From Christensenella sp. UBA1385 (lineage in GTDB: Bacteria > Bacillota > Clostridia > Christensenellales > Aristaeellaceae), in contig DBQV01000033.1 of NCBI GenBank assembly GCA_002305755.1, forward strand, positions 1 to 43,197: a stretch of DNA of 43,197 bases, written 5' to 3'. This document shows, in pieces, positions 6,990 through 16,138 of this stretch. The notes below the pieces were generated by a model that ran no database searches, was not told where the DNA came from, and saw only the letters and a list, made by a program, of their open reading frames with translations. Position 1 is the first letter of the stretch; each line of letters starts with the position of its first letter. The translations under genes and the position numbers were made by a program.

Positions 6990-8162
6990 TCAGTTGCCTG
7001 CCTGCTCGCCGGCGGGGAGCACTGCCCCGTCAGCCAGCCTGACATTGTTGCCAACCACGGCGATCTGGCCCTCCGCTTCGCCCACGCGCGCGTTCTCGCC
7101 GATCTGTGCGCTTTCCGCCACGATGGCGCGGCGCACGACCGCTCCTTTCCTGATCACGGCAAAGGGCATGATGACGCTGTCGATCACCTGCGCTCCCTCC
7201 TCGACCACCACGCCCGCGGAGAGCACGCTGCCCGATACCTGCCCGGCGATCTCACATCCCTCGGTGATCAGGCTGTTTTCCACCGATCCGCTGGGGAAGA
7301 CGTAGTGCGGGGGCATGCCCACGTTGCGGGCGTAGATGCGCCAGCTGCGGTCGTGCAGGTTGATGGGCACCGGCTTTTTCAGCAGGTCCATGTTGGCTTC
7401 CCACAGGCTGTCGATGGTGCCGACATCCTTCCAGTAGCCGTCAAAGCTGTAGGCGCTCATCTTTTCGCCGGCGGCCAGCATGCTGGGGATCACGTTTTTC
7501 CCGAAATCCTTGCTGCTGCTCGGGTTCCGCTCGTCCGAGGTCAGATACTCGCGCAGCTTGGTCCAGGTGAACACATATACGCCCATCGAGGCCTTGTTGG
7601 ACTTGGGGTTCTTGGGCTTCTCCTCAAACTCGATGATGCGGTCGTTCTCATCCGTGTTCATCAGGCCGAAGCGGTGCGCCTCCTCCCAGGGGACAGGGCG
7701 TACGGCGATGGTGCAGGCGGACTGAGTGGCTATGTGGCTGGCCAGCATCTCCGCGTAATCCATCTTGTAGATGTGGTCGCCCGAGAGGATGAGCACATAG
7801 TCTGGGTCATATTGCTCGATAAAGGGAAGGTTCTGGTAGATGGCGTTGGCGGTGCCTGAATACCACTCGGAGGCCTCCTGCTTCATGTAGGGCGGCAGCA
7901 CGAACACGCCGCCGCTGGACAGGTCCAAGTCCCAGGGGCTGCCGGAGCCGATGTAGGCGTTCAGCTCCAGAGGCTGCCACTGCGTCAGCACGCCCACCAC
8001 GTCGATGCCGGAGTTCGCACAGTTGCTCAGAGGGAAATCGATGATGCGGTACTTCCCTCCGAAGGGAATGGCCGGTTTGGCCGTTTGGTGTGTCAGCACG
8101 CCCAGACGGCTGCCCTGGCCGCCTGCAAGGAGCATCGCGACACAGCTCTTTTTGTTGACCAT
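6990..8162 (-). CDS. glgC: Glucose-1-phosphate adenylyltransferase, catalytic subunit
   Basis: GlgC makes ADP-glucose from ATP and glucose-1-phosphate, the committed step of bacterial glycogen synthesis. The 390 residues start MVNKKSCVAMLLAGGQGSRL, with the intact nucleotide loop AGGQGSRLGVLT, then KPAIPFGGKYRIIDFPLSNC, the VLILSGDHIYKMDY metal/nucleotide site and DVGTIDSLWEANMDLL. A beta-helix follows from about residue 290. Its ribosome site gaggagg is built from the last codons of glgB (encoding EED), and only three bases separate the two genes, so they are probably translationally coupled. Allosteric control cannot be judged from sequence. Confidence 0.96.
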   Translation of the reverse strand: MVNKKSCVAMLLAGGQGSRLGVLTHQTAKPAIPFGGKYRIIDFPLSNCANSGIDVVGVLTQWQPLELNAYIGSGSPWDLDLSSGGVFVLPPYMKQEASEWYSGTANAIYQNLPFIEQYDPDYVLILSGDHIYKMDYAEMLASHIATQSACTIAVRPVPWEEAHRFGLMNTDENDRIIEFEEKPKNPKSNKASMGVYVFTWTKLREYLTSDERNPSSSKDFGKNVIPSMLAAGEKMSAYSFDGYWKDVGTIDSLWEANMDLLKKPVPINLHDRSWRIYARNVGMPPHYVFPSGSVENSLITEGCEIAGQVSGSVLSAGVVVEEGAQVIDSVIMPFAVIRKGAVVRRAIVAESAQIGENARVGEAEGQIAVVGNNVRLADGAVLPAGEQAGN

Positions 8163-8165
8163 GTG

Positions 8166-10130
8166 TTAGTCCTCCTCAAGTGTGGTTTGGTTATCCTGCG
8201 GTTCAAACTCAAAATAAACGCTGGCAAGCGGGGGTACGCAGACCTCGCATGACTGCTCAAAGCCGTTCCGGGGCAGAGGCTCCGAGCGGATGGGCTCGGG
8301 ATTGGTCTTGCCGGAGCCGCCGAAGGCTTCAAGATCGGAGTTCAGCAGTTCCTTCAGCGTGCCGGGCCGCGGCAGGCCGAAGCGGTAGAGGGGGAGATAC
8401 TGCGGCGTAAAGTTGGTGAGGGCGATCAGCGCCTTGCCCTGCGTGCTGTAGCGCGCGAAGACGATGATGCTGTTGTCGCGGTCGTCCGCCTGCAGCCACT
8501 GGAAGCCGCTCCATCCGTCCTCCACCTCCCAGAGGGAGGGATGATCCAGATACAGGTGGTTGAGCTGCCTGACGTACTGCTGCAGCTGAGGATGTCTGTC
8601 GTAGACCAGCAGGAACCAATCCAGCTGGTCGTCGTACTTCCACTCGATAAAGTGGGCGAACTCGCCGCCCATGAACAGCAGCTTTTTGCCGGGATGGGCC
8701 ATGGTGTAGCCGTACAGCGCGCGGAGGCCCGCGAACTTGCGCCACAGATCGCCCGGGTTCTTATCCAGCATGGAATGCTTGCCGTGGACGACCTCATCGT
8801 GCGAAAAGGGCAGTATGTAGTTTTCGCTGAAGGCGTAGTGCAGCGAGAAGGTCAGCTTGTCGTGGTGATATTTTCGGTAGATGGGGTCGAGCTTGATGTA
8901 GCTGAGCATGTCGTTCATCCAGCCCATGTTCCACTTGAAACCGAAGCCCAGGCCGCCCAGGTAGGTCGGCTGGGTGACGGCGGGGAAGGCGGTGGATTCC
9001 TCCGCGATGGTCATCACACCGGGGAAATCGCGGTAGACATTCTCATTGAGGCGCTTCAAAAAAGCGATGGCGTCCAGATTCTCGTTGCCGCCCCACTGGT
9101 TGGGCAGCCAATTGCCCTCCCGGCCGAAATCGTGGTAGAGCATGGCGCTCACGGCGTCGCAGCGCAGTCCGTCCACATGGTAATACTCAAACCAGAAGCA
9201 GGCGTTGGAGATGAGAAAGCTGGAGGCCTCACCCCTGGCGTAGTCAAACAGCATGGTGCCCCACTGAGGCATCTCGCTGCGGCGCGCGTCCGCGTGCTCA
9301 TAGCAGGGGGTGCCGTCAAAACGGCGCAGGCCGATCTCATCGCGCGGGAAATGAGCGGGCACCCAGTCGAGTATCACCCCGATCTCCGCCTGGTGCAGAA
9401 GGTCCACGAAGCGCATAAAGTCCTTGGGGCTGCCGTGGCGGGCGGTCGGGGCAAAGTACCCCGTCACCTGATAGCCCCAGGACATGTCGAGCGGATGCTC
9501 CATCACGGGCAGCAGCTCCACGTGCGTGTAGCCCATCTCCCGGATGTAGGGGATCAGCTGCCGCGCGATCTCGGTATAGCTGAGCATCTCTCCGTTTTCG
9601 GCGCGCCGCCAGCTGCCCAGGTGCATTTCATAGATATTGACGGGGCTCCGATAGGGGTTCCAGCCCGCGCGCCTGTCCATCCAGGCCTGGTCCTTCCACC
9701 TGTAGCCGGACAGGTCGCACAGGCGGCTGGCTGTATTGGGGCGCAGCTCGCTTGCAAAGGCGTAGGGATCGGCCTTCAGGTGCATGCCGCCTTCCCAGTC
9801 ATAGACGGCGTATTTATAGCCCAGCAGTTTCTCGGCCGCGCCTTCATAGCTGAAGCGCTCAGGATCGGCTGCGGGGGTGAAGAGCTTGGCGGGAAGCCGC
9901 AGCTCCCAGATACCGTCAAACTGCTTCTCCATCGGGTAGCGCAGGGTGTCCCATCCGCAGAACTCGCCTGTCAGGTTGACTGCGCGGGCGTTGGGCGCCC
10001 AGACGGCGAAGTGCCAGTATTTCTTTCTGCCCTGCATAACGGGATGGGCGCCCAGCATCTCATAGGCAGTCCTGCTGAGGCCCTGGTGAAAGGCCTGACG
10101 CTGAACCTCATTTGGCGGTATGTAGCGCAT
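8166..10130 (-). CDS. glgB: 1,4-alpha-glucan branching enzyme (GH13)
   Basis: GlgB creates alpha-1,6 branches in glycogen. The 654-residue protein has an N-terminal CBM48 domain (about 30-120, GRKKYWHFAVWAPNARAVN) and a GH13 barrel: YEMHLGSW, GYTHVELLPVMEHP, the nucleophile in DGLRCDAV (Asp325), the acid/base in MTIAEES (Glu377) and the third acid in FSHDEVVHG (Asp445). An all-beta C-terminal domain ends in EPQDNQTTLEED. It is the first gene of glgBCDA, with a gaggag ribosome site and a good promoter 50-80 bases upstream. No glgP or debranching gene lies in the cluster. Confidence 0.96.
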   Translation of the reverse strand: MRYIPPNEVQRQAFHQGLSRTAYEMLGAHPVMQGRKKYWHFAVWAPNARAVNLTGEFCGWDTLRYPMEKQFDGIWELRLPAKLFTPAADPERFSYEGAAEKLLGYKYAVYDWEGGMHLKADPYAFASELRPNTASRLCDLSGYRWKDQAWMDRRAGWNPYRSPVNIYEMHLGSWRRAENGEMLSYTEIARQLIPYIREMGYTHVELLPVMEHPLDMSWGYQVTGYFAPTARHGSPKDFMRFVDLLHQAEIGVILDWVPAHFPRDEIGLRRFDGTPCYEHADARRSEMPQWGTMLFDYARGEASSFLISNACFWFEYYHVDGLRCDAVSAMLYHDFGREGNWLPNQWGGNENLDAIAFLKRLNENVYRDFPGVMTIAEESTAFPAVTQPTYLGGLGFGFKWNMGWMNDMLSYIKLDPIYRKYHHDKLTFSLHYAFSENYILPFSHDEVVHGKHSMLDKNPGDLWRKFAGLRALYGYTMAHPGKKLLFMGGEFAHFIEWKYDDQLDWFLLVYDRHPQLQQYVRQLNHLYLDHPSLWEVEDGWSGFQWLQADDRDNSIIVFARYSTQGKALIALTNFTPQYLPLYRFGLPRPGTLKELLNSDLEAFGGSGKTNPEPIRSEPLPRNGFEQSCEVCVPPLASVYFEFEPQDNQTTLEED

Positions 10131-10182
10131 AGCAACTCCTCTCGGCGAGATACCCAGATTAGAGCGATGTTTTCCTGAAGCA

Positions 10183-10211
10183 AGTATAGCATAAGCGCCC
10201 CCCGGTCACAA
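10183..10211 (-). promoter_or_regulatory. Promoter of the glgBCDA operon
   Basis: On the minus strand TTGTGA (10211-10206) and TATACT (10188-10183) are separated by exactly 17 bases. TGC directly before the -10 makes it an extended -10 element. Confidence 0.75.
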
Positions 10212-10245
10212 GGGAGAAAGCGGTCAGCCGGGCATGCCGAAACGG

Positions 10246-10278
10246 AAAAGCCCCCCTTGCCTGCTGAGGCAAAGGGGG
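10246..10278 (-). terminator. Terminator after the flavodoxin gene
   Basis: On the minus strand a stem pairs 10278-10267 with 10262-10252 around a four-base loop (one bulged A), then runs into cTTTT (10250-10246). It lies some 40 bases after the flavodoxin stop codon and before the glgB promoter. Confidence 0.75.
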
Positions 10279-10319
10279 CAGGAGAAGCGCGGCGCAGCGG
10301 ATGCGCCGCAGCCAGAAGG

Positions 10320-10742
10320 TCAGACCAGGGCCGCTCCCAGGGCTTCGCAGGCGGCGAGCGCTTCCTTATCCGGCGCGTTGTTGGCGATCACACCGTCCGA
10401 GACCAGGGACAGGCCGCCAGCGCGGCAGTTCTCCTGCCAGGTGCGCATCCACTCGCCGTCGCCCCAGTCGTAGGAGCCAAAAAGGCCCAGCTTTCTGCCG
10501 CCAAGATGGGCGCGGCAGGCGGAGAACATGGGTTCAAATTCGCCGTCTTCCAGCTCCTCCGAGCCCATCGCGGGGCAGCCGAAGGCCAGCGCCTCATACC
10601 GGTCCGCCATGGCGGCGTCAAACTCGGCCGCGGTAAACAGGTCCGCCTCCGCCCCGGCATCGCGCGCGCCCTTTGCGACCGCCTGCGCCATGGCCTCGGT
10701 GTTGCCTGTGCCGCTCCAATAAACGACAGCTACTTTGTTCAT
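10320..10742 (-). CDS. Flavodoxin
   Basis: This 140-residue short-chain flavodoxin is a soluble FMN electron carrier that can replace ferredoxin when iron is short. The FMN phosphate loop is YWSGTGNTEAMA (about residues 8-19), and the isoalloxazine-side loops are at FGCPAMGSEELED (about 54-66) and LFGSYDWGDGEWM (about 87-99), as in clostridial flavodoxins. It has its own promoter, an 18-bp palindrome over the transcript start, an aaggagg ribosome site and its own terminator, so it is a regulated single-gene unit. Its partner could be the NifJ enzyme at the end of the window, though nothing in the sequence links them. Confidence 0.93.
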   Translation of the reverse strand: MNKVAVVYWSGTGNTEAMAQAVAKGARDAGAEADLFTAAEFDAAMADRYEALAFGCPAMGSEELEDGEFEPMFSACRAHLGGRKLGLFGSYDWGDGEWMRTWQENCRAGGLSLVSDGVIANNAPDKEALAACEALGAALV

Positions 10743-10794
10743 ATACCGTATCCTCCTTGCTGCCCGGCAGGCTGAATGCCCGTCACGGACAAAT

Positions 10795-10812
10795 GGTTAG
10801 CTTAAACTAACC
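10795..10812. promoter_or_regulatory. Palindromic operator at the flavodoxin transcript start
   Basis: The 18-mer ggttagcttaaactaacc has 6-bp perfect arms (ggttag/ctaacc) around a nearly symmetric ttaa centre. It lies directly downstream of the -10 box at 10819-10824, so it begins at about +1 on the minus strand. A dimeric repressor could bind here; the regulator is not identified. Confidence 0.5.
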
Positions 10813-10818
10813 CTCTGC

Positions 10819-10848
10819 ATCATAATGCCGGAGCGGGCGACGCGTCAA
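10819..10848 (-). promoter_or_regulatory. Promoter of the flavodoxin gene
   Basis: On the minus strand TTGACG (10848-10843) and TATGAT (10824-10819) are 18 bases apart. The palindrome 10795-10812 covers the predicted start point. Confidence 0.7.
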
Positions 10849-10883
10849 TAGAAATCATATAGTCTCTAAAATATTTTTGTGCA

Positions 10884-10916
10884 AAAGAACTGCCCCCGCG
10901 CGTGACGCGGGGGCAG
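10884..10916 (-). terminator. Terminator after the alpha-mannosidase gene
   Basis: A perfect 11-bp stem (ctgcccccgcg with cgcgggggcag, 10890-10900 and 10906-10916) with a five-base loop is followed on the minus strand by TTCTTTT. It ends the transporter-mannosidase operon. Confidence 0.85.
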
Positions 10917-10944
10917 CCTGATCCAAAAAGCTGACGCGGCCTGT

Positions 10945-13900
10945 TTATTTCAGCTTCAGCCGCAGCGTTTTGACTTCGAAGGTGCCAAAGTGAAGCTCGG
11001 CCTGGCCCTCCTTGAGGGGCAGATCCTGCTGCGCGTTCTCCAGCATGTCGCACAGGGCGGCGGAGGCGACGGGCAGGTTCACATGCAGGCGGCAGTCGGT
11101 GTCGGCCTTCTTGCTCTCGTACAGGCGGAGAATCAGATCGCCGGAGCCGTCCTGCGCGGGCTTCAGCGTGTCGATGAACACATTGTCCGCGTCCAGCGAG
11201 AAGGCGCTGAAATCCTCTCCCCGTCCCGGGAGGAGCAACGGGGCCACGTTCACCTCATAGGCTTCGCGCACGACGGGCGAATCCAGGAAGCTGCCGTCCC
11301 AGGCCACGAAGGAGTAAGTGAAGTCATGCGGGCCCTGGTCGCTGCTCATTTCAGGGCTGGCTGCGCCGCGCAGCAGCGTGAGCCGCAGTTCGCTGCCATG
11401 CATACTGATGCCGAACTTGCAGTCGTTGAGCAGCGCCGCGCCCTTGCCCTGGTCGCACAGCGCGCTGTAGCGCTGGTTGCAGACCTCGAAGCGGTCGGAA
11501 TCGTAGAGCCTGGAGCGGTGGGTGGGCCTTGTCATGTAGCCGAACTGGATCTCGTTGATGCCCTCGGTGGCCTGCACGTTCATGGGGAAGGCCACCTTGA
11601 GCAGGCGATGGGTCTCCGCCCACTCGCAGTGGGTGATGAAATCGAGCCTTGCGCTGCCGTAATTGAGCACGATGTCCTGCGACAGGGTGCTGCTCAGCAC
11701 CTTGCGCTCCAGGTGGATCACGGCGCGCAGGCCGCCCGCCTCCTTCAGGGTGAGGCTCACAGGGCCGTCGATGTCCACGGGCTGCAGCTCGTAGTTGGAA
11801 TCGATATCCCAGGCGTCGAACTTGCGCGGCACGTCCTTGTACATCAGGAAGCGGTTCATGCTGCCGCCCGCGTAGTCGCGCCCGTCCTTCTTGTTGATAA
11901 AGGAGACTACCTCGCCCTTGTCGTTCAGCGTGGCTTTCACCAGCTCGTTCTCCAGCACGGCGCTGCGCCGGGTCAGCTTCGCCTTGACGGGCCTGTAAGC
12001 GCACTCGCCCCTGGCGGGCAGCAGCGTCAGGCTGCCCACGGGCGGCAGCACCGCGTAGGCCAGCACGCCGCTGCCGTCGGCCTGGACCGGCACAAAGGCG
12101 CCGTCCAGTGTCCTGGCGCCGTCCTTAAACTCATCGGGCAGACTGAGGACGGCCGAGCGGGGGAAGGAGAGGGAGTTGAACACCGTGACGCCCTCGCCGC
12201 GTTTGACAAGCACCCCCGCGGCCTGGCGGCTGATCTCATCGGCGGCCTGAATGATCTGTCTGTGCTGCGCGCGGGCCTCCACATAGACCCTGGCGATGGA
12301 GGAGCCGGGCAGAATGTCGTGGAACTGGTTGAGCAGCAGCAGCTTCCAGTGCCCGTTCATGCTCTCCAGCGGGTAGCTGTAGCCGTGGGAAGCCGCGAGC
12401 GCGCCCCAGAACTCGGCTTCGCGCAGGGCCAGCTCGCTCTTGCGGTTGCCGCGCTTGATGGCGGCCTGCGTGGTGTAGACGCCCCGGTGGGCGGAGAAAT
12501 ACAGCTCGCCCACATAGGTGTGCTGCGGGCCGCCCGCCTTCTCCATGTCGTGGAAGAAGGTGAGGGGGGATGCGTGGCGCAGCCTGGGCATGCCTTCCAG
12601 GTTCTTCTCGCGCTCCACGTTCTCAATGTAGTCGCGGCAGGGGCCCGCGCCGCCGTCGCCATAGCCGTAGGGCAGCAGGAAGGCGGAGAGGCCGCGCTTC
12701 TGCACGCGCCCCTTCCAGGTCTCCACAATCTCCTTGGGGTCGGTGCGGTAGGTGTAGCTGGTGGGCAGGAAGGTGTCGATCTTCGAGCCGTCCGCGCCCT
12801 GCCAGGTGAAGTAGTGATAGGGGAAGCGGTCGCCCTCGTTGTACGACCAGAATATTTTCTGCGTGACCAGGTACTTGACGCCGCAGCCGCGCAGGATCTG
12901 GGGCAGGGCGGCGGAATAGCCGAAGGTGTCGGGCAGCCACAGGAGCTCGCTGTCCACGCCGAACTTTTCCTTGAAATAGCGTTTGCCGTGCAGCACCTGG
13001 CGGATGAGCGATTCACCGCTGGTCATGTTGGTATCGGGCTCCACATACATGGCGCCGTCCGCGATCCAGCGGCCGCCCTTGGCCGCCTGCTGCACGTCCC
13101 TGAAAAGCTCGGGGTAATACTTTTCGCACATCTCGTAGGAGGCGGGCTGGCTCTGCAAAAAGACGTAGTCCGGGTATTCCGCCAGATGGCGCAGCTGCGC
13201 GGCGAAGGTGCGGGCCACCTTTCGGTGGGTCTCCTTCATCGGCCACAGCCAGGCTAGGTCCAGATGCGCGTTGCCCACGGCGTAGAATTCCGGCACGGTG
13301 CTGCCGTTCACGGCGTCCAGCGCGGGCTTCAGGGCCTTGCGCGCGGCGCGGTAGCTCGCGTCCCTGTCCTCTTCTGGCTGCTCAAAGTCGGCGATCAGCG
13401 TGAACTGCTCCAGCGCGGAGGCGATCTTGTCGGCGCGCAGGCTTTCCTGGTCCACCTGATCCAGCAGCAGGCTCAGCACCCGCACGTCCATCATCAGCTG
13501 GTAGGCATCCTCGTTCCACTCGCCGAAGCTGCACTTGCCGATCACGGCGCGCTCGCCTTCGGTCTTCGGATCCTGATAGGCACCGGGCAGCACGGGGCCG
13601 GTGGCGCAGCCGCCAAGGCTGCTTTCCGGGAAGTAGTGGCCGGCGTAGGATTCCACATACAGCGTATAGGTCTCCCCGCCCCTGGCTTCGCGGGTCAGCC
13701 AGTTGTCCACGATGAAGTGGAGGCTGTCGGTGACCCAGTGGGCCCGGTAGGTGCCGAAGGCTTTATCGTTGACAAAGAGCGTGGCCTCGCCGCCCGTGGG
13801 CAGGTTCATGGCGATGCGCCGGCCCCGGGCCTCGCGCGGCAACCTGATCTGCGCCCGCAGCCAGCAGTATTCATAGGTTCTGCCCCACTTGGTGCCCTCG

Positions 13901-14064
13901 GGCATGGGCTCGTAGTGCAGCTTCTTGGCTTCCTCCAGGCTCAGGTGATCCATGGTGAGGCAGCCCTCGAAGCGGATCTCTTCCATCGGGCGATAGATAT
14001 CCTGCGTCAGGGTGTTGTGCCAGTGCTCCAGGCGTTCGCGCCATTCGGAGTGCATATACTTCAT
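10945..14064 (-). CDS. Cytosolic alpha-mannosidase, glycoside hydrolase family 38
   Basis: The enzyme removes alpha-linked mannose from oligosaccharides by a zinc-assisted retaining mechanism. The product of 1039 residues has no signal peptide, so it acts in the cytosol. An N-terminal beta domain (about 1-255) leads to the catalytic domain: YAVGNAHLDLAWLWP with the zinc pair His267/Asp269, and LLWLPDTFGYSAALPQIL with the nucleophile Asp379. Central helices and large C-terminal beta-sandwich domains follow, ending FEVKTLRLKLK. The ATG at 14064 has a ggagga ribosome site; the frame is open further upstream to 14259 but would overlap the ATPase gene. It is the last gene after a five-gene importer, suggesting the transporter brings in its substrate. 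Confidence 0.92.
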   Translation of the reverse strand: MKYMHSEWRERLEHWHNTLTQDIYRPMEEIRFEGCLTMDHLSLEEAKKLHYEPMPEGTKWGRTYEYCWLRAQIRLPREARGRRIAMNLPTGGEATLFVNDKAFGTYRAHWVTDSLHFIVDNWLTREARGGETYTLYVESYAGHYFPESSLGGCATGPVLPGAYQDPKTEGERAVIGKCSFGEWNEDAYQLMMDVRVLSLLLDQVDQESLRADKIASALEQFTLIADFEQPEEDRDASYRAARKALKPALDAVNGSTVPEFYAVGNAHLDLAWLWPMKETHRKVARTFAAQLRHLAEYPDYVFLQSQPASYEMCEKYYPELFRDVQQAAKGGRWIADGAMYVEPDTNMTSGESLIRQVLHGKRYFKEKFGVDSELLWLPDTFGYSAALPQILRGCGVKYLVTQKIFWSYNEGDRFPYHYFTWQGADGSKIDTFLPTSYTYRTDPKEIVETWKGRVQKRGLSAFLLPYGYGDGGAGPCRDYIENVEREKNLEGMPRLRHASPLTFFHDMEKAGGPQHTYVGELYFSAHRGVYTTQAAIKRGNRKSELALREAEFWGALAASHGYSYPLESMNGHWKLLLLNQFHDILPGSSIARVYVEARAQHRQIIQAADEISRQAAGVLVKRGEGVTVFNSLSFPRSAVLSLPDEFKDGARTLDGAFVPVQADGSGVLAYAVLPPVGSLTLLPARGECAYRPVKAKLTRRSAVLENELVKATLNDKGEVVSFINKKDGRDYAGGSMNRFLMYKDVPRKFDAWDIDSNYELQPVDIDGPVSLTLKEAGGLRAVIHLERKVLSSTLSQDIVLNYGSARLDFITHCEWAETHRLLKVAFPMNVQATEGINEIQFGYMTRPTHRSRLYDSDRFEVCNQRYSALCDQGKGAALLNDCKFGISMHGSELRLTLLRGAASPEMSSDQGPHDFTYSFVAWDGSFLDSPVVREAYEVNVAPLLLPGRGEDFSAFSLDADNVFIDTLKPAQDGSGDLILRLYESKKADTDCRLHVNLPVASAALCDMLENAQQDLPLKEGQAELHFGTFEVKTLRLKLK

Positions 14065-14091
14065 GCGCTGTTTCCTCCGCGTCCAATTTAG

Positions 14092-14111
14092 GGCGCCGCG
14101 TCGGCGGCGCC
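14092..14111. repeat. GC hairpin between transporter and mannosidase genes
   Basis: A perfect 8-bp inverted repeat, ggcgccgc/gcggcgcc around gtcg, lies in the 107-base spacer. There is no T-tract on the minus strand, so it is more likely an mRNA-stabilising or processing stem or a weak attenuator than a full terminator. Confidence 0.5.
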
Positions 14112-14171
14112 AAATATCTGATAGCATCCTACCATGTTCGGGATGCCTTGGCCATATCTCGGGTATGACTT

Positions 14172-15164
14172 TTACGCTTTTTTCCCGATCAGCGGGTGGA
14201 AGCACAGCACCCTGCGCTCCCCGCCCAGCTCTTCGAAGGAGGGTGTTTCCCTGCGGCATTCGTCCGTCGCGTAGGCGCAGCGGTTGGCGAACTTGCAGGC
14301 GGTCTGCATGTATTCCTTGCTCTCAAGGTCCGGCAGGGCGATGTCCTCGCGCCACTTGTCGCCCACGCGGGGGATGGCGTTCATCAGCAGCTCCGTGTAG
14401 GGGTGGGCGGGCGAATCCATGATCTCTTTGGCCGGGCCGTATTCCACCAGCACGCCGCGGTAGAGCGTGGCGATGTAGTCGGACACGTAGTAGGCCGTGG
14501 ACAGGTCGTGCGTGATGTAGATGAAGGAGACCTGATACTTGTCCTTGAGCTCCTTGAACAGGTTCACGATGTTCATCTTCATGCTGGCATCGATGGCGGC
14601 CACCGGCTCGTCGGCGATGATGAGCCGCGGCTTGGTGATCAGCGCGCGCGCGATGGACACCCTTTGCAGCTCGCCGCCGGAAAACTGGGCCGAGTATTTG
14701 CCCTTCACGGTTGCCAGCGACAGCCCGACGTCCTTGAGCGCCTGATCGACCACGGCGTCGGCCTCCGCGCGCGATTTTGCGATGCCAAGGCGCAGCGCGG
14801 TGTTGTATAGGTAGCTGTCCACCGGTTTTCTGGAGGAGAAGCTCTCGTAGGGGTTCTGGAAAATGGGCTGCACGTTCAGACGGAACTGGTCGGCATTGTA
14901 ATGCCGCCTGTCCGCGTAGTTATGCCCGTCCAGGTGGATCTCGCCGCGGTCGGGCTTATAGACGCGCAGGATCATCTTGCACAGCGTGGATTTGCCGCAG
15001 CCCGACTCGCCCACGATGGAAAGGATCACAGGCTTGCCCGCGTCGATCGACAGGCTGACCTGGTCGATGGCGGTCATCTTCTTGCCGAACAATATGCTGC
15101 CGATGCGGAAGACCTTGGTGACCTTATCAAGCTCCAGCAGCTTGGCCGCTTTCACATCAGGCAT
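14172..15164 (-). CDS. ABC transporter ATPase, peptide/nickel (DppF/OppF) type
   Basis: This 330-residue ATP-binding subunit powers an importer of the Opp/Dpp family. It shows the Walker A loop GESGCGKSTLC (about 53-63), the signature SGGELQRVSIARAL, Walker B RLIIADEPVAA and the C-terminal cysteine cluster CKFANRCAYATDEC typical of Opp ATPases, which in some members binds an iron-sulfur cluster. Its start overlaps the end of the preceding ATPase gene by 8 bases, so they are translationally coupled. Although the family is named for peptides, many members import oligosaccharides; the neighbouring alpha-mannosidase suggests that here. Confidence 0.93.
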   Translation of the reverse strand: MPDVKAAKLLELDKVTKVFRIGSILFGKKMTAIDQVSLSIDAGKPVILSIVGESGCGKSTLCKMILRVYKPDRGEIHLDGHNYADRRHYNADQFRLNVQPIFQNPYESFSSRKPVDSYLYNTALRLGIAKSRAEADAVVDQALKDVGLSLATVKGKYSAQFSGGELQRVSIARALITKPRLIIADEPVAAIDASMKMNIVNLFKELKDKYQVSFIYITHDLSTAYYVSDYIATLYRGVLVEYGPAKEIMDSPAHPYTELLMNAIPRVGDKWREDIALPDLESKEYMQTACKFANRCAYATDECRRETPSFEELGGERRVLCFHPLIGKKA

Positions 15165-16137
15165 GGCTCTGCGCCTCCTCTTCCAGCAGGTGGCAGGCCG
15201 CGAAGCGGCCGGGCCTGACCTGTCTAAATTCCGGCACCTCGCGCCTGCAGCGCTCCGAGGCGCGCGGGCAGCGCGGGGCGAAGCGGCAGCCGGGCGGCGG
15301 GTCTTTCAGGCTCGGCGGCCTGCCGGGGATGCCCTCCTTGGCGCTCTTATCGCCCACCACGGGCAGCGCGCCGATCAGCATTCGGCTGTAGGGGTGCAGC
15401 GGCTCTCTGAACAGGTCCGCCGTCGGCCCCAGCTCGACCAGGGAGCCGGAGTACATGATGCCCACGCGGTCGCAGATCTGGTAGTGCACGCCCATGTCAT
15501 GGCTGACGATGACCAGTGTGTTTTTATACTGCTTTTGCAGCCTGGTCAGCATCATCAGGATGCCGCGCTGCACCACCACGTCCAGCGCGGTGGTGGGCTC
15601 GTCCGCCAGGATCAGGCCCGGGGACATGAAGGTAGCCAGCGCGATGATGGCCCTCTGACGCATGCCGCCCGAGAGCTGGAAGGGATAGGCGTTCAGCACG
15701 TCGGGGGAGAGGCCCAGCTCCTTCAGGTAGCTGCGCACGCGGTCCAGCGTTTGCTCCTTGCTTTCGTCGCCCCTGTCCTGTTTGGGGATGCTGTCGAGGA
15801 ACTGATCCTTGAGGCGCATGATGGGGTTGAGCACGCTTTGGGCGGCCTGCGGCACATAGGAGATATTGTTCCACCAGGCCTTTCTGATCTCGCCTGTGGT
15901 CAGCTCATAGGGCACGCCCTTCTTGACGCCGGAAAGCACCACGCGCCCCTCATCGATGCTGAGGGGGTACTGGATGATGTCGTACAGCACGCGCAGCAGC
16001 GTGGTCTTGCCGCAGCCGCTCTCGCCCGCTATACCGAAGATCTCGTTGTCGCGGATGTCAAAGTTCAGGTGCTTGACCACGTGCACCGGGCCGTCGATGG
16101 TCTGGTAGGAGGCGGATAGGTTCTCGATCTTCAGCAT
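15157..16137 (-). CDS. ABC transporter ATPase, peptide/nickel (DppD/OppD) type
   Basis: This is the second ATPase of the heterodimer, 326 residues long. Walker A is GESGCGKTTLLR (about 38-49), the signature is LSGGMRQRAIIALA and Walker B LILADEPTTALD. The C-terminal region again has four cysteines in GCRFAPRCPRASERC and AACHLL. One base separates it from the permease gene before it. The paired but non-identical ATPases are diagnostic of the Opp/Dpp family rather than the sugar CUT1 family, which uses one ATPase. Confidence 0.93.
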   Translation of the reverse strand: MLKIENLSASYQTIDGPVHVVKHLNFDIRDNEIFGIAGESGCGKTTLLRVLYDIIQYPLSIDEGRVVLSGVKKGVPYELTTGEIRKAWWNNISYVPQAAQSVLNPIMRLKDQFLDSIPKQDRGDESKEQTLDRVRSYLKELGLSPDVLNAYPFQLSGGMRQRAIIALATFMSPGLILADEPTTALDVVVQRGILMMLTRLQKQYKNTLVIVSHDMGVHYQICDRVGIMYSGSLVELGPTADLFREPLHPYSRMLIGALPVVGDKSAKEGIPGRPPSLKDPPPGCRFAPRCPRASERCRREVPEFRQVRPGRFAACHLLEEEAQSHA

Positions 16138-16138
16138 G

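Noticed and set aside
10990..13257. A 755-codon open frame opposite the mannosidase gene
   Set aside because: Antisense shadow; composition is biased and no domain is recognisable.
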